Below are positions 9,791 through 18,700 of a DNA stretch of 64,000 bases, piece by piece (positions within the stretch are counted from its first letter, which is position 1; every line of letters starts with the position of its first letter). The position numbers were made by a program, and so were the translations under genes. The notes beneath the pieces are model-generated. The model did not search any database, was not told where the DNA came from, and saw only the letters and a list, made by a program, of their open reading frames with translations. The stretch is from Amyelois transitella (Eukaryota; Arthropoda; Insecta; Lepidoptera; Pyralidae), in assembly GCF_032362555.1 (NCBI RefSeq), contig NC_083523.1:7911501-7975500 (forward strand). Direction: 5' to 3'.

Positions 9791-12700
9791 GTGAAACGTA
9801 CCGGCAACCTGACGGCACGGCCGACACGAGTTTTCTTGTCCGTTTGCTGTGGTGTCATGTTGCTCGTATTAACCGGAGCGGGAATTTTCTGTGGTGAGGT
9901 ACTTTCTTGCGCCTGTGCCTTAGTGATAGCTTGACCTTGACCTAGTGTAGCTTGAACTTGTGTTGACATTGTTGATGAATTTGCGATGTCGTTGTCTTGC
10001 AATAGGTAGGCAGGCTTGAGTCGGTCTATTGAAATGTTCGACTCGCGATCCGGTAGTTGAATTGTGTAGTACTTGTCCGTTAGTCTCTTGATAACACGAT
10101 AAGGGCCTTCGTATGGTGATTGAAGTGACTTCTTAACGGCGTCGACACGAACAAATACGTGTGTGCAATCTTGTAGGTCTTTATGAATGAAGATGCGTGG
10201 ATTGCTGTTGTGATGTATTGTTGACTGTTGCGGGCTATGTTCTTTGATGGTAGATCGTAGTTTTTCGACGAAGTTGTAGTCCATTGATGTAGGTATTGAT
10301 GACGTAGTGAAAAATTCACCCGGTAGACGTAAGTTATAGCCATATGTGAGTTCGGCTGGGCTAACTTCAGCGTCTGTGCGTAGGGTGGCGCGTAATCCGA
10401 ATAGGACTGTAGGTAACTCGTCGATCCATGACCTTGAACTTGATAGCCGGGTGCGTAGTGCGGTCTTCAGTGTTCTGTGCCAGCGTTCGACGATACCGTT
10501 TGATTGCGGATGGTATGCTGTAGTGCGATTTTTCGTGATTCCCATAAGCTTCATAAGGTTGTTGAAAAGTTGACTTTCGAACTGACGTCCTTGGTCGCTG
10601 GTGAGTGTTGTAGGGCATCCGAATCTCGTAATCCAGTGGTTGTAAATTACTTCGGTAACTTTGTCAGCTGTTATTTCTTCGGTAGGTATTGCTTCGGGCC
10701 ATTTCGTTTCGCGGTCAATCATGGTTACTAGGTAGCGATGACCTTGAGGCGTCGTAGGTAGCGGTCCGACGATGTCCACGTGTACGTGTCGAAAACGTTC
10801 AGTTGGCGGGAATTTCGAAACTTCGCTGTAGGTATGGCGTTGAATCTTGTTTTTTTGACAGTCGATGCAGCTTTTCGTCCATCTTGAGATGTCGCTATTC
10901 ATTGACGGCCAAAAATATTTTTGAGATGCTATCTTCCGTGTTGTGCGTGTACCGGGGTGGTTGATGTTGTGTACACTCTTGAATACTTCTTCGCGATATT
11001 TTTCGGGGATGTATGGTCGTATGTTCGATGTTGATGTTTCGCAGTAGAGTTCGACGTCGGTGTTGGGAATGATGATTTTCTTGAGACAGATGTTGTCTTG
11101 TTTTTGTAAGTCGGGTACAGATGTGTCTTCGTGTTGAGCTTTTGCAATTTCTTCGTAATTGATTGTAGACGGGAATGACACTGCTTCTATGCGACTTAAG
11201 GCATCGGCTACGATGTTGTTTTTTCCGCTCACATGGCGTATGTCGGTTGTGAACTCGCTGATGAATAGGAGTTGTCGGGTACGGCGTGGCGTTTCTGTAG
11301 TCGACGTTATTTTGTGCATAGCGAACGTAAGAGGTTTGTGATCGGTGAAGATGATCAGTGGACGTCCCTCGAACATTTTTCGGAAGTGTTTTACGGCCAT
11401 GTAGATTGCTTGTAGTTCTCTGTCGTATGTTGAATATTTTGTTTGTGCGCTGGAAAACTTCTTAGAAAAATAGCCAAGTGGTTGCCATTTTTCGTCGATG
11501 TATTGTTGTAGCACGGCGCCAGCTGATTTATCCGAAGCGTCGCAAAATAGGGCGTAAGTAGCATCGTGGGACGGGTGGGCGAGTAAAGCAGCGTTGCATA
11601 TGCTGTTTTTACATGCTTCGAATGCGTCCGATGATTCTTGTGTCCATTGTATGACGGTTTTGTCACGTTTCTTGACGTTGTGGAGATGTGCATTGAGTGG
11701 TGCTTGGATAGATGCGGCGTTAGGTATGTGATCGCGGTAGAAATTCAACATACCGAGAAAACGACGTAGCTCTTCGATAGTGTTGGGCTTGGGGTATTTT
11801 GAGATGATGTCTACCTTTTCAGCTGGTGGTTTGATACCATCTTTGGATACGATGTAGCCCAAGAACTTTACTTCAGGTTGGCCAAAGTGACATTTTGCAG
11901 GGTTGATGGTGATGCCATGTTCTTCAAGTCGTTCGAGTACTTGCCGTAGGTGTTCACGGTGCTGGGTTTCGTTTTCTGATGCTATGAGTACGTCGTCGAT
12001 GAATGGAAAGACGAAAGGTTGTCCTTTGAGTACTTGGTGGATGAAACGTTGGAAGGTTTGACCTGCGTTCTTGAGACCTGGACACATTCGTGGGAATTCG
12101 AATAGTCCCATCGGTGTGATGATGGCTGTCTTCTCGATGTCTTCCTCACGAACCATCAGTTGTTGATAAGCTCGATTTAAGTCCAAAACTGAGAATATGG
12201 TCTTCCCGGCAAGCTGGTAGGTGAAGTCTTTAACCCTTGGTACTGGATAGCGGTCGGGTTTGGTGATCGCGTTGAGACGGCGATAATCACCACAGACTCT
12301 GATGTCTCCGTTCTTCTTTGGTACGACGTGAAGTGGTGATGACCATGGGCTCTTGCTGGGTCGACAAAGTCCTTGTTCGATCATGTTTTGGAACTCTTGT
12401 TTGACTTTCTCGTAGCGATGAGGTGGTATGGGACGAGCTCGGCAGTGCACAGGTTGACCTTCGGTTTCGATGTAATGTTGAACGTTGATCTTGCTATTGT
12501 TGATATTCATGGCGGTGAGACGAGTAATTCCGGGATAATCGGCGAGTATCGCGTGATACGAATTATTCGAGTCTATACTGCGTATTGTAGGTACAGATGT
12601 TGCTCGAACAGGGGCGTCGACCTTTAGACTCGTAACGTTGTCGATTAGTCTTTTGTTTTTGAGATCGACGATGAGTTGATGATGTTTGAGAAAATCGGCT

Positions 12701-13077
12701 CCCAGGATCGGCTTCGATACGTCTGCGACGATGAATTTCCACTTGTATGGACGACGTAGGTTGAGATCAAGTTCGAGTGTTTTTTCGCCGTATGTTGATA
12801 TGACGGTGTTGTTGGCGGCATACAGCTTGTAGGGTAGCGGCTTAGTTAGGCTGGTTTTTAGCCTAGGTATAGCCGAAATGTTCGCACCGGTGTCCACCAG
12901 GAAAGATAAACCAGTTTTTTTGTCTGTGACAAATAGGCGGTATGTACATGGGAGAACGTCGGATTCCGCCTCAGCCAACGTTCGGTCTAGTTTTCCGGCT
13001 TCTCGTTTTTCGTGATGTAGGAACAGGGCGATGTACATTTTCTCGCTTGTGCTCCAAAACGTCGGTGGTAAAAACAA
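9787..13077 (-). CDS. Pol of the gypsy element: PR, RT, RNase H, integrase
   Basis: About 1,096 codons without a break. Order: aspartic protease (LVDTGANISAIPR), reverse transcriptase (VLDLNRAYQQ; active site FIDDVL in place of the usual YxDD), RNase H (FCDASDKSAGAVLQQ, TYDRELQAI, TDHKPL), integrase zinc-binding region (HPGTRTTRK ... CIDCQ), and integrase core with the DDE residues in VDIVGP, TSDQG and VERWH. The GPY/F module and DRLKPAYL follow at the C terminus. The frame has no ATG of its own at its 5' end and lies -1 to gag, so it is probably made as a Gag-Pol fusion by frameshifting. The Phe in FIDD is a natural variant in some elements. Confidence 0.92.
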   Translation of the reverse strand: MFLPPTFWSTSEKMYIALFLHHEKREAGKLDRTLAEAESDVLPCTYRLFVTDKKTGLSFLVDTGANISAIPRLKTSLTKPLPYKLYAANNTVISTYGEKTLELDLNLRRPYKWKFIVADVSKPILGADFLKHHQLIVDLKNKRLIDNVTSLKVDAPVRATSVPTIRSIDSNNSYHAILADYPGITRLTAMNINNSKINVQHYIETEGQPVHCRARPIPPHRYEKVKQEFQNMIEQGLCRPSKSPWSSPLHVVPKKNGDIRVCGDYRRLNAITKPDRYPVPRVKDFTYQLAGKTIFSVLDLNRAYQQLMVREEDIEKTAIITPMGLFEFPRMCPGLKNAGQTFQRFIHQVLKGQPFVFPFIDDVLIASENETQHREHLRQVLERLEEHGITINPAKCHFGQPEVKFLGYIVSKDGIKPPAEKVDIISKYPKPNTIEELRRFLGMLNFYRDHIPNAASIQAPLNAHLHNVKKRDKTVIQWTQESSDAFEACKNSICNAALLAHPSHDATYALFCDASDKSAGAVLQQYIDEKWQPLGYFSKKFSSAQTKYSTYDRELQAIYMAVKHFRKMFEGRPLIIFTDHKPLTFAMHKITSTTETPRRTRQLLFISEFTTDIRHVSGKNNIVADALSRIEAVSFPSTINYEEIAKAQHEDTSVPDLQKQDNICLKKIIIPNTDVELYCETSTSNIRPYIPEKYREEVFKSVHNINHPGTRTTRKIASQKYFWPSMNSDISRWTKSCIDCQKNKIQRHTYSEVSKFPPTERFRHVHVDIVGPLPTTPQGHRYLVTMIDRETKWPEAIPTEEITADKVTEVIYNHWITRFGCPTTLTSDQGRQFESQLFNNLMKLMGITKNRTTAYHPQSNGIVERWHRTLKTALRTRLSSSRSWIDELPTVLFGLRATLRTDAEVSPAELTYGYNLRLPGEFFTTSSIPTSMDYNFVEKLRSTIKEHSPQQSTIHHNSNPRIFIHKDLQDCTHVFVRVDAVKKSLQSPYEGPYRVIKRLTDKYYTIQLPDRESNISIDRLKPAYLLQDNDIANSSTMSTQVQATLGQGQAITKAQAQESTSPQKIPAPVNTSNMTPQQTDKKTRVGRAVRLPVRFT

Positions 13078-13907
13078 TGTGGCGATGGCGAATTGTCTCG
13101 TGAGTTGGGACGAGAATAGTTGCGGTTCCGGGACTGGGATCGATTTCTTCGATAATTGTTGTTGTTGTTGTTGTTGTATGGCGGCCTTGATTTCAGTTCG
13201 GCGATTTCGACGGAAAGTTTTCGTAATTCGTTGATGAGAAATTGTGTATCTGACGATTGCGATGGTGACTGGGCTTGTGATGATAATGGCGACGATGTAG
13301 TATTATTGACGGCGGAAATTTCCCGATGTTGCTCCATCATTTTGTCGGCAAGTAGGGCAAGCTCTTCCAGTGCGGTTGTCGTGCTGAACGATTCGCTTAC
13401 GGCGAGGACAGAGCGAATATGTGCCGGTAGGTGGTTGGTCCACATGAGTCGTAGTGTGGAGTCGGGAATTCTGTCTCGAGCGAGATCGCGCATCCGTCGT
13501 AGTAGGTGGGTCGGCTTCTGGTCGCCTAGTTCCATTTCGGACAGAAGCTTTTGGAATTGCCGGCTGTCCGATTCTTCGTAGGCGGTGATGAGACGCTCCT
13601 TGATCGCCTGGTATGGGTTCGTCTCTGGTGGATTGTAGAGGAGGTCGCTGATTTGCTCTATGTCTTGCTTTTCGAGACGAGCGATGACCATCTGCGCCAT
13701 CTTCTGTTCACCCTTCTTTTGGTCGTGGGTGGCAGCCTCGAAACTGTAGAACCATAGTCGTGGTCGGTCGCGCCAGAATGGTGGTATCCGCAGAGCGAGG
13801 GATATGTTGGCGATTTCGGGCTGGTTGTGGACGTGGGCTGGATCGGGCTGTGTGGTCTGCGATGCGGCGGCGGCGGCGGCATTTGCGGCAGATTTTTCGG
13901 CCTCCAT
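12987..13907 (-). CDS. Gag of the gypsy element
   Basis: Structural protein of the retrotransposon particle. The frame is open from inside the primer site, but the first good ATG is at 13907 (MEAEKSAANAAAA), giving 306 residues. It starts with an alanine-rich stretch, then a capsid-like part with IPPFWRDRPRLWFYSFEA and a QLLSEMELGDQKPTHLLRRM-like run. A poly-Asn tract (from a GTT repeat near 13160) comes next. It ends in CFYHRRFGAQARKCTSPC, a C-X2-H-X9-C-X3-C knuckle in place of the usual CCHC. The last 91 bases overlap pol in the -1 frame. It looks intact. Confidence 0.85.
   Translation of the reverse strand: MEAEKSAANAAAAAASQTTQPDPAHVHNQPEIANISLALRIPPFWRDRPRLWFYSFEAATHDQKKGEQKMAQMVIARLEKQDIEQISDLLYNPPETNPYQAIKERLITAYEESDSRQFQKLLSEMELGDQKPTHLLRRMRDLARDRIPDSTLRLMWTNHLPAHIRSVLAVSESFSTTTALEELALLADKMMEQHREISAVNNTTSSPLSSQAQSPSQSSDTQFLINELRKLSVEIAELKSRPPYNNNNNNNYRRNRSQSRNRNYSRPNSRDNSPSPHCFYHRRFGAQARKCTSPCSYITKNEKPEN
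13005..13011 (-). promoter_or_regulatory. Candidate -1 frameshift heptamer
   Basis: Element-strand GAAAAAC, read as ACG AAA AAC in gag, inside the gag/pol overlap. Slipping back one base gives the pol frame. This is one base from the classic A AAA AAC heptamer. No downstream pseudoknot was checked. Confidence 0.5.
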
Positions 13908-14018
13908 GTTGATTCCTTCTTTTGTTGCAGTCGGGCAGAGATTCCGCGTTGAAATTTCTTTCTTCAGGAATTTTTCCGCTGGGCCGACGAGCAGGGATTC
14001 TTCTTCTTGTTGTTGTTC

Positions 14019-14032
14019 AGTCGGGGTCACCA
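14019..14032 (-). promoter_or_regulatory. Primer binding site, tRNA-Trp type
   Basis: On the element strand it reads TGGTGACCCCGACT, one base after the 5' LTR. The first 13 bases complement the 3' end of insect tRNA-Trp (GTCGGGGTCA plus CCA), recalled from memory. Confidence 0.75.
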
Positions 14033-14033
14033 A

Positions 14034-14951
14034 TTTGGAGAGAGAGAGGTTCTCCAGGGTTTGTAGTAGTAGAATAATACTCCGTTTCAGAAGGTGAGAA
14101 TGGAATGATTTATTTACAAAATTGAGACATATTTATATAAAACTATTTACAATGGAAAAGGCAAGGACGAATCAAAAATACGGAATTATAACCAATGATA
14201 AAGAGAAGTTATTTGTAACAAATCAGAAATATCGAATTATAGCCAATGGTGTGAGCGTATTTACAATAGGAAATCTATCGAAAAGTTTTTAAGGATAATA
14301 AAATGGATTTGCATAGATTTCTGAGAATTTTGCGTTGCTGTCTCTTGAGTCTGGATAGCTCCGTCCCGTTTCCGCTACACGTGTCGAGCTTGAGTTTCTG
14401 TGATGCCCGGTGCGGCCGCAGGCGCGCCGAGGGCGCTACGTGCGGTGTGCACGCGATGTTTGTTGGGCGAAACTTGCTTGCGTATAAAACCGTCTTGCTG
14501 CTTGCTCCCCGCCTCAGTGTTAATTTGAACTTGCGGCGTGAGGTCGCGCTCGTGATGCTCTCGCGAAGTGCAGTGTGTGCGTCGAACTCTTGAGTTGTGT
14601 TGTTTCGGACGGAGATCCGATGGACAATAATGCAGTGTGGAGAATTGGCGTGTGAAGATGCTGATGCTGCCTGGAAGAACTGCTGATGCACGATGTGTGG
14701 CATGTCCATGTGCACGCGCTCACAAACAGTTCTTTTCAGAACTAGCTTCTTCTGGTTTCTGGGCAACGAAGTCGGCATGATATTAAAGTGCTTGATTTGT
14801 TTTATTCATCTCTTATATATATATGTATTATATCTATTATATCCTGGTAAGGTTTGGGTATTGTGAAGGTAACTGTTGTTCTTGTTATTCGGTAAGGTAA
14901 GCTTGTTGGTAAGTATGTTGGTACTTGATGGTAAGTATGCTGGTAGCCACA
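14034..14951 (-). repeat. 5' LTR of the gypsy element
   Basis: 918 bp, matching the other LTR throughout the parts I compared. It should hold the promoter driving gag-pol on the minus strand. GAGC follows at 14952-14955. Confidence 0.92.
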
Positions 14952-14955
14952 GAGC

Positions 14956-15400
14956 CGATATCTTAACAGGAGCCGATACCTTTATTTATTCCTAGCACCT
15001 TTCATCGGCTCAGGCGACTTATAAGATTCTCATTTAAATCCGAGCCCGACGAATTCCGCGGGGCCGCCGCATGCAGCTCACTAGTTCTTACGACTATTCG
15101 TGCCACGTCGGATTTGTTCGGTTACTATCGTCGCGTCGCATCTTCGTCGCGGCCATCTAATACTGACTTTACAAATCCATACCTCTGTTTTTCAACATCA
15201 TTTGTTTGCGTTATGCGTTGACTCTGTTTTAAAATTAATAGAGACGCTGTTGTTCTTTATAGTTATTATTTATTTGAATATATTCGTAATCTTGCAATGT
15301 ATGATGTATGTAATATGTAAATATGTTATAACTTATACAGAGTTCCAAACGTAAGTAAATAAAAGCGTCGCTCACTCAGCTTCTCATTTCTTCGCTTGGT
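14956..15400. other. Right part of the unit interrupted by the LTR element
   Basis: It starts with GAGCCGATAC-type repeats, then a GC-rich patch with several six-base palindromes (15046-15086), and ends in an AATAAA-containing AT-rich tail before the 23-bp repeat. An 84-codon open frame (15100-15354) has no domain that I recognise. This is probably the rest of an older mobile element. Confidence 0.35.
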
Positions 15401-15423
15401 TAAGCCTCGCGATTCTTAACTTT
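15401..15423 (+). repeat. 23-bp direct repeat, right copy
   Basis: TAAG, then C, then CTCGCGATTCTTAACTTT. It matches 8502-8524 except at one base. Confidence 0.6.
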
Positions 15424-15649
15424 GGCATGATGGCAATACCCTGATTATCCTTCTTGGTTTGTAGGTATCGTATCTCTATATGAGGGCAACCCTTCATCAG
15501 CACACGCCATCTTGAATTTAGTATTGTGTGTGAAAGACGGGGGGCGGTGACATATTTTTACCCGTCATCGTTATAATTTTGTGAATTTTGTTGAAAAAAG
15601 CTAAATTTAGTGCCGTTTTCGTGTGTTTATGTCAGGACTGAACGTGATG

Positions 15650-15779
15650 ATGGCGGGTCAGACTATAAACGATAGGCTTTTAGCCGCTCGCCACAGTATC
15701 GCCGGCCAGGGATTAGCAAAATCAGTGTGCAAAGCTACCACTGAAGAAATGATTGCACCCAAAAAGAAACATTTAGATT
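15650..15779 (+). CDS. lap exon 1
   Basis: Residues 1-43, [16 protein letters not shown] to KKKHLD, holding the PtdIns(4,5)P2-binding motif. Donor GTGAGT. One base is left over, which completes Tyr with the next exon. The 5' UTR probably lies in 15480-15649, with no further exon resolved. Confidence 0.92.
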
Positions 15780-18700
15780 GTGAGTATCGAAGTGATGCAC
15801 TTATTCAGCATAATTCGCGCTATCAGCTACACGTAGACGTATATTTTTGCGTTCAATAAAGGTGACAGCTTGCCAGAACATAATTGGTCGATAACATTTC
15901 TATGATCTTGAACCACTGCTATCGCTTGAAGGTAGCGATGATTTTTCTACAAATGAACTACCTAATAAGTTAAAACTTGTTCTATACTATCTCTTTAGAT
16001 GTTAGTGTCGAAATATTTTTTTACATCATTCGCTCTTACGGCACAGCATGTTAATTGACACAGTTTCCCATTATGTCATGTAAAATACTGATGGCAAGCA
16101 TGTAATATGTTGGTAGTTGCAAAAAAATCAATTGTTTACGCTTACTTGCTCGCCTAGGCAGCTATAAGATTTATGTAAGAATCTAGTAAGACACTGTTGT
16201 TCCAACACACATTAAACTACTTGGATTTTTCCTGAATGTCAGGCAATTGTTCTTTAATATGATCTATTAAATGTAACTTAACTATTTATAAAAATAAACT
16301 AATTAAGAATTACATATAATAAAATTTTAGGACTGCTTGACCACAGTACATGGGTGATTCTCCACTATCGGGAAAATCAATGTCCTGAGCAATTTTTAGA
16401 ATTGTGTGTGGCTATGTTTTTCAAACGATCATTTAATAAGATAGTACAATAAAAGTTCTTTCTAAGCTACCAATTTGTAAATAAAAAGAGATTCCCGATT
16501 TTTACGAAATATCTTTTCAAAAACCCCAAAAACAGTCCCCTGACCTGTCCCCATTCCAGATTTACAGTTTCTACCAAGACTTTTTTCTAATTTTGTCCAA
16601 AATATGTAGTATTCACAAATACTGTTCTAATGTATGATAAATGAACATAATAAATATTCTGGAATATATTTAAATTTAAGTTAAATAATAGAAAAATTTT
16701 AAATCTAAAGTTTGTCCTAACAATTTGTGAACAGTACCCTGTCATGAATAAAACAAACGAAAAAAAATAATCTAATAGAAGTAACATATTGCGTTAGCGT
16801 GGAACGGAACGACATAGTTGTGAAGTTCGTCCGTATAACAAGTTTGTGTGACCAGCCGCCATCTTCCTGTAGTGCGAAGCAAGTGTTGAGGCGAACACGT
16901 GCCGCGGCCGGATCAAATAACAGTCCCTTGGGTATGTGTTTTATTTTATCATTTTGAAAGATAAGTTAATGAATTATTCGTAATTATTATGTCATAATCT
17001 CTTGTTGAATATGATATTTCGCAATTTTTAAGTAGTACAATGCTATTGCAAATAATCCGAATTTTAGGTTAAATAACCAGTCCCCTGGCGACAGTCCCCT
17101 GTATATTTGAGCGACAGGGGACTGTCTTATTACACAGGGGACTGACTTTAGTTATTTTTTTCTCAGGTAAACTTCACAATGCCGCCTCAAAAGAAGACTA
17201 GGGAAGAAGTATTAGAAAGGAAGAAAGAATTAGAACGTTTAAGATATCAGCGCCTTAAAAATGATCCCCAAAAGAGAGAAGAAATGAAAGAAAAAGAACG
17301 TCTTAAGTATCAAAAGAAAAAAGAAAAAGGCTTAAGAAAACTCGTACGAGACATGACTCCACGTGAACACAGAACTGCAAAAAAAAATTGGAAAAAACAT
17401 TGTACTGATTATCGGGCTAGGAAAAAGACATTGAAGGAAACAACTAATGCTTTTGTGAGAGACAACACTCCAAGTTCAGAGACTGAGATTTCAGCACCTC
17501 CTACAACTGACAATTCTGCAAATAAAAAGAGAAAAAGACATGCGAAGCTATTAAGAGAAAAAGCGAATAGAGACAAAGACAATAAGATACTCGAATATAA
17601 AAGAAAAGTCGAAAAGTATAAAAAAAGACTGTCAAGACTCGAAAAAACTATAAACCAAAATAAAGATGAAACACCTAACACGAAAATTAACAGAATGATT
17701 GATGATTCTAACTCGAGAAAAGAAATTGTGAAAAAAGCATTGTTCGGCGAGGTGATGAATAAACAATTGAAAGAAAATTATTCACAATTAAAGACCCAAA
17801 AAGACAAACAAATATTTTCAAAAGTTGTTGCTGGGACATCAGTACATAAATACAAACTATGGACTACCAAAGACAGTGCTATTAACTATAAAATGACAAA
17901 AAAATGGAAACCATCTCCTTCTTTGGAAATGCCTAAACGAACACGAATTGACAAAATTTCGAAGAGATGTGCAAAAGTGATTAGAGAGTTTTATGAGGAT
18001 GACAGCAATAGCAGACTAGGTGCTGGAAAAAAGGAATTTATTACAAGAAATTCAATCAAGCATCAAAAACGCTATCTACAAGATACAGTGCTGAGCTTGT
18101 ACAAGAAATTTGTAGCTAGTAATTTCAAAATAAGCTATCAAATGTTCTGTCGTTTGCGTCCTTTCTGGGTTGTCAAGCCAAAAGCTCAAGACCGTGACAC
18201 TTGTCTTTGTGTCACTCACGCCAACATTGACTTAAAGCTGTCTGGTTTACACGCGGCAAAAATATTGTCGTATAACAGCTATCAGAAGTTACTAGAAAAT
18301 TTATGCTGTGATCGCTATAATGTGGAGTGTTTGTCAAGAAAATGCCTAGTGTGCAATAACAGAACCCCTGCCTACAATGAGTTTGATGACAACAAACCTA
18401 TACAATACAAGAAATGGGTATCTGAAAAACAAGAATATTTGGATCCAAAATCTAAAAAGCCTAAGCTAGTGACTAAACACCTTAAAAAGACTTTGACGCT
18501 GCGTCCGCGAGAGTTGATACATGAATTGCATGCTGACCTAGACAAGTTCTTTTGCCACCAAAGAAACATTGTACATCAATTCAATGCAATCAAACATTTG
18601 AAGGAAAATCTTGGCGAAGAAGATATTTTGATACACATGGACTTCTCCGAAAATTATTGTACCAAATACGGAGAAGAGATTCAACCCTTCCACTTCGGAG

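Larger units (their letters stand above)
8859..14951 (-). mobile_element. Complete Ty3/gypsy LTR retrotransposon, CsRn1-like
   Basis: This is a full-length 6,093-bp element on the minus strand: 5' LTR 14034-14951, primer site, gag, pol, polypurine tract, 3' LTR 8859-9776. It is flanked by a perfect 4-bp duplication GAGC (8855-8858 and 14952-14955). I see no difference between the two 918-bp LTRs in the parts compared, which implies a recent insertion. The protease, RT, RNase H, integrase order and the C-terminal SPYEGPYRV (GPY/F module) mark Ty3/gypsy. Two further signs point to the CsRn1 group: a primer site complementary to the tRNA-Trp 3' end, and an unusual Gag C-X2-H-X9-C-X3-C knuckle. 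No env gene is seen. The group assignment rests on remembered hallmarks and not on a tree. Confidence 0.9.

Noticed and set aside
10346..13757. Open frames on the plus strand across the gypsy element
   Set aside because: They lie antisense to gag and pol, which have clear domains and account for the open reading.
15046..15086. Polylinker-like cluster of six-base palindromes (GAATTC, CCGCGG, GCATGC, ACTAGT)
   Set aside because: It could suggest vector DNA, but the flanks run smoothly into sequence bounded by the 23-bp repeats and no vector backbone is recognisable. Left as a curiosity.
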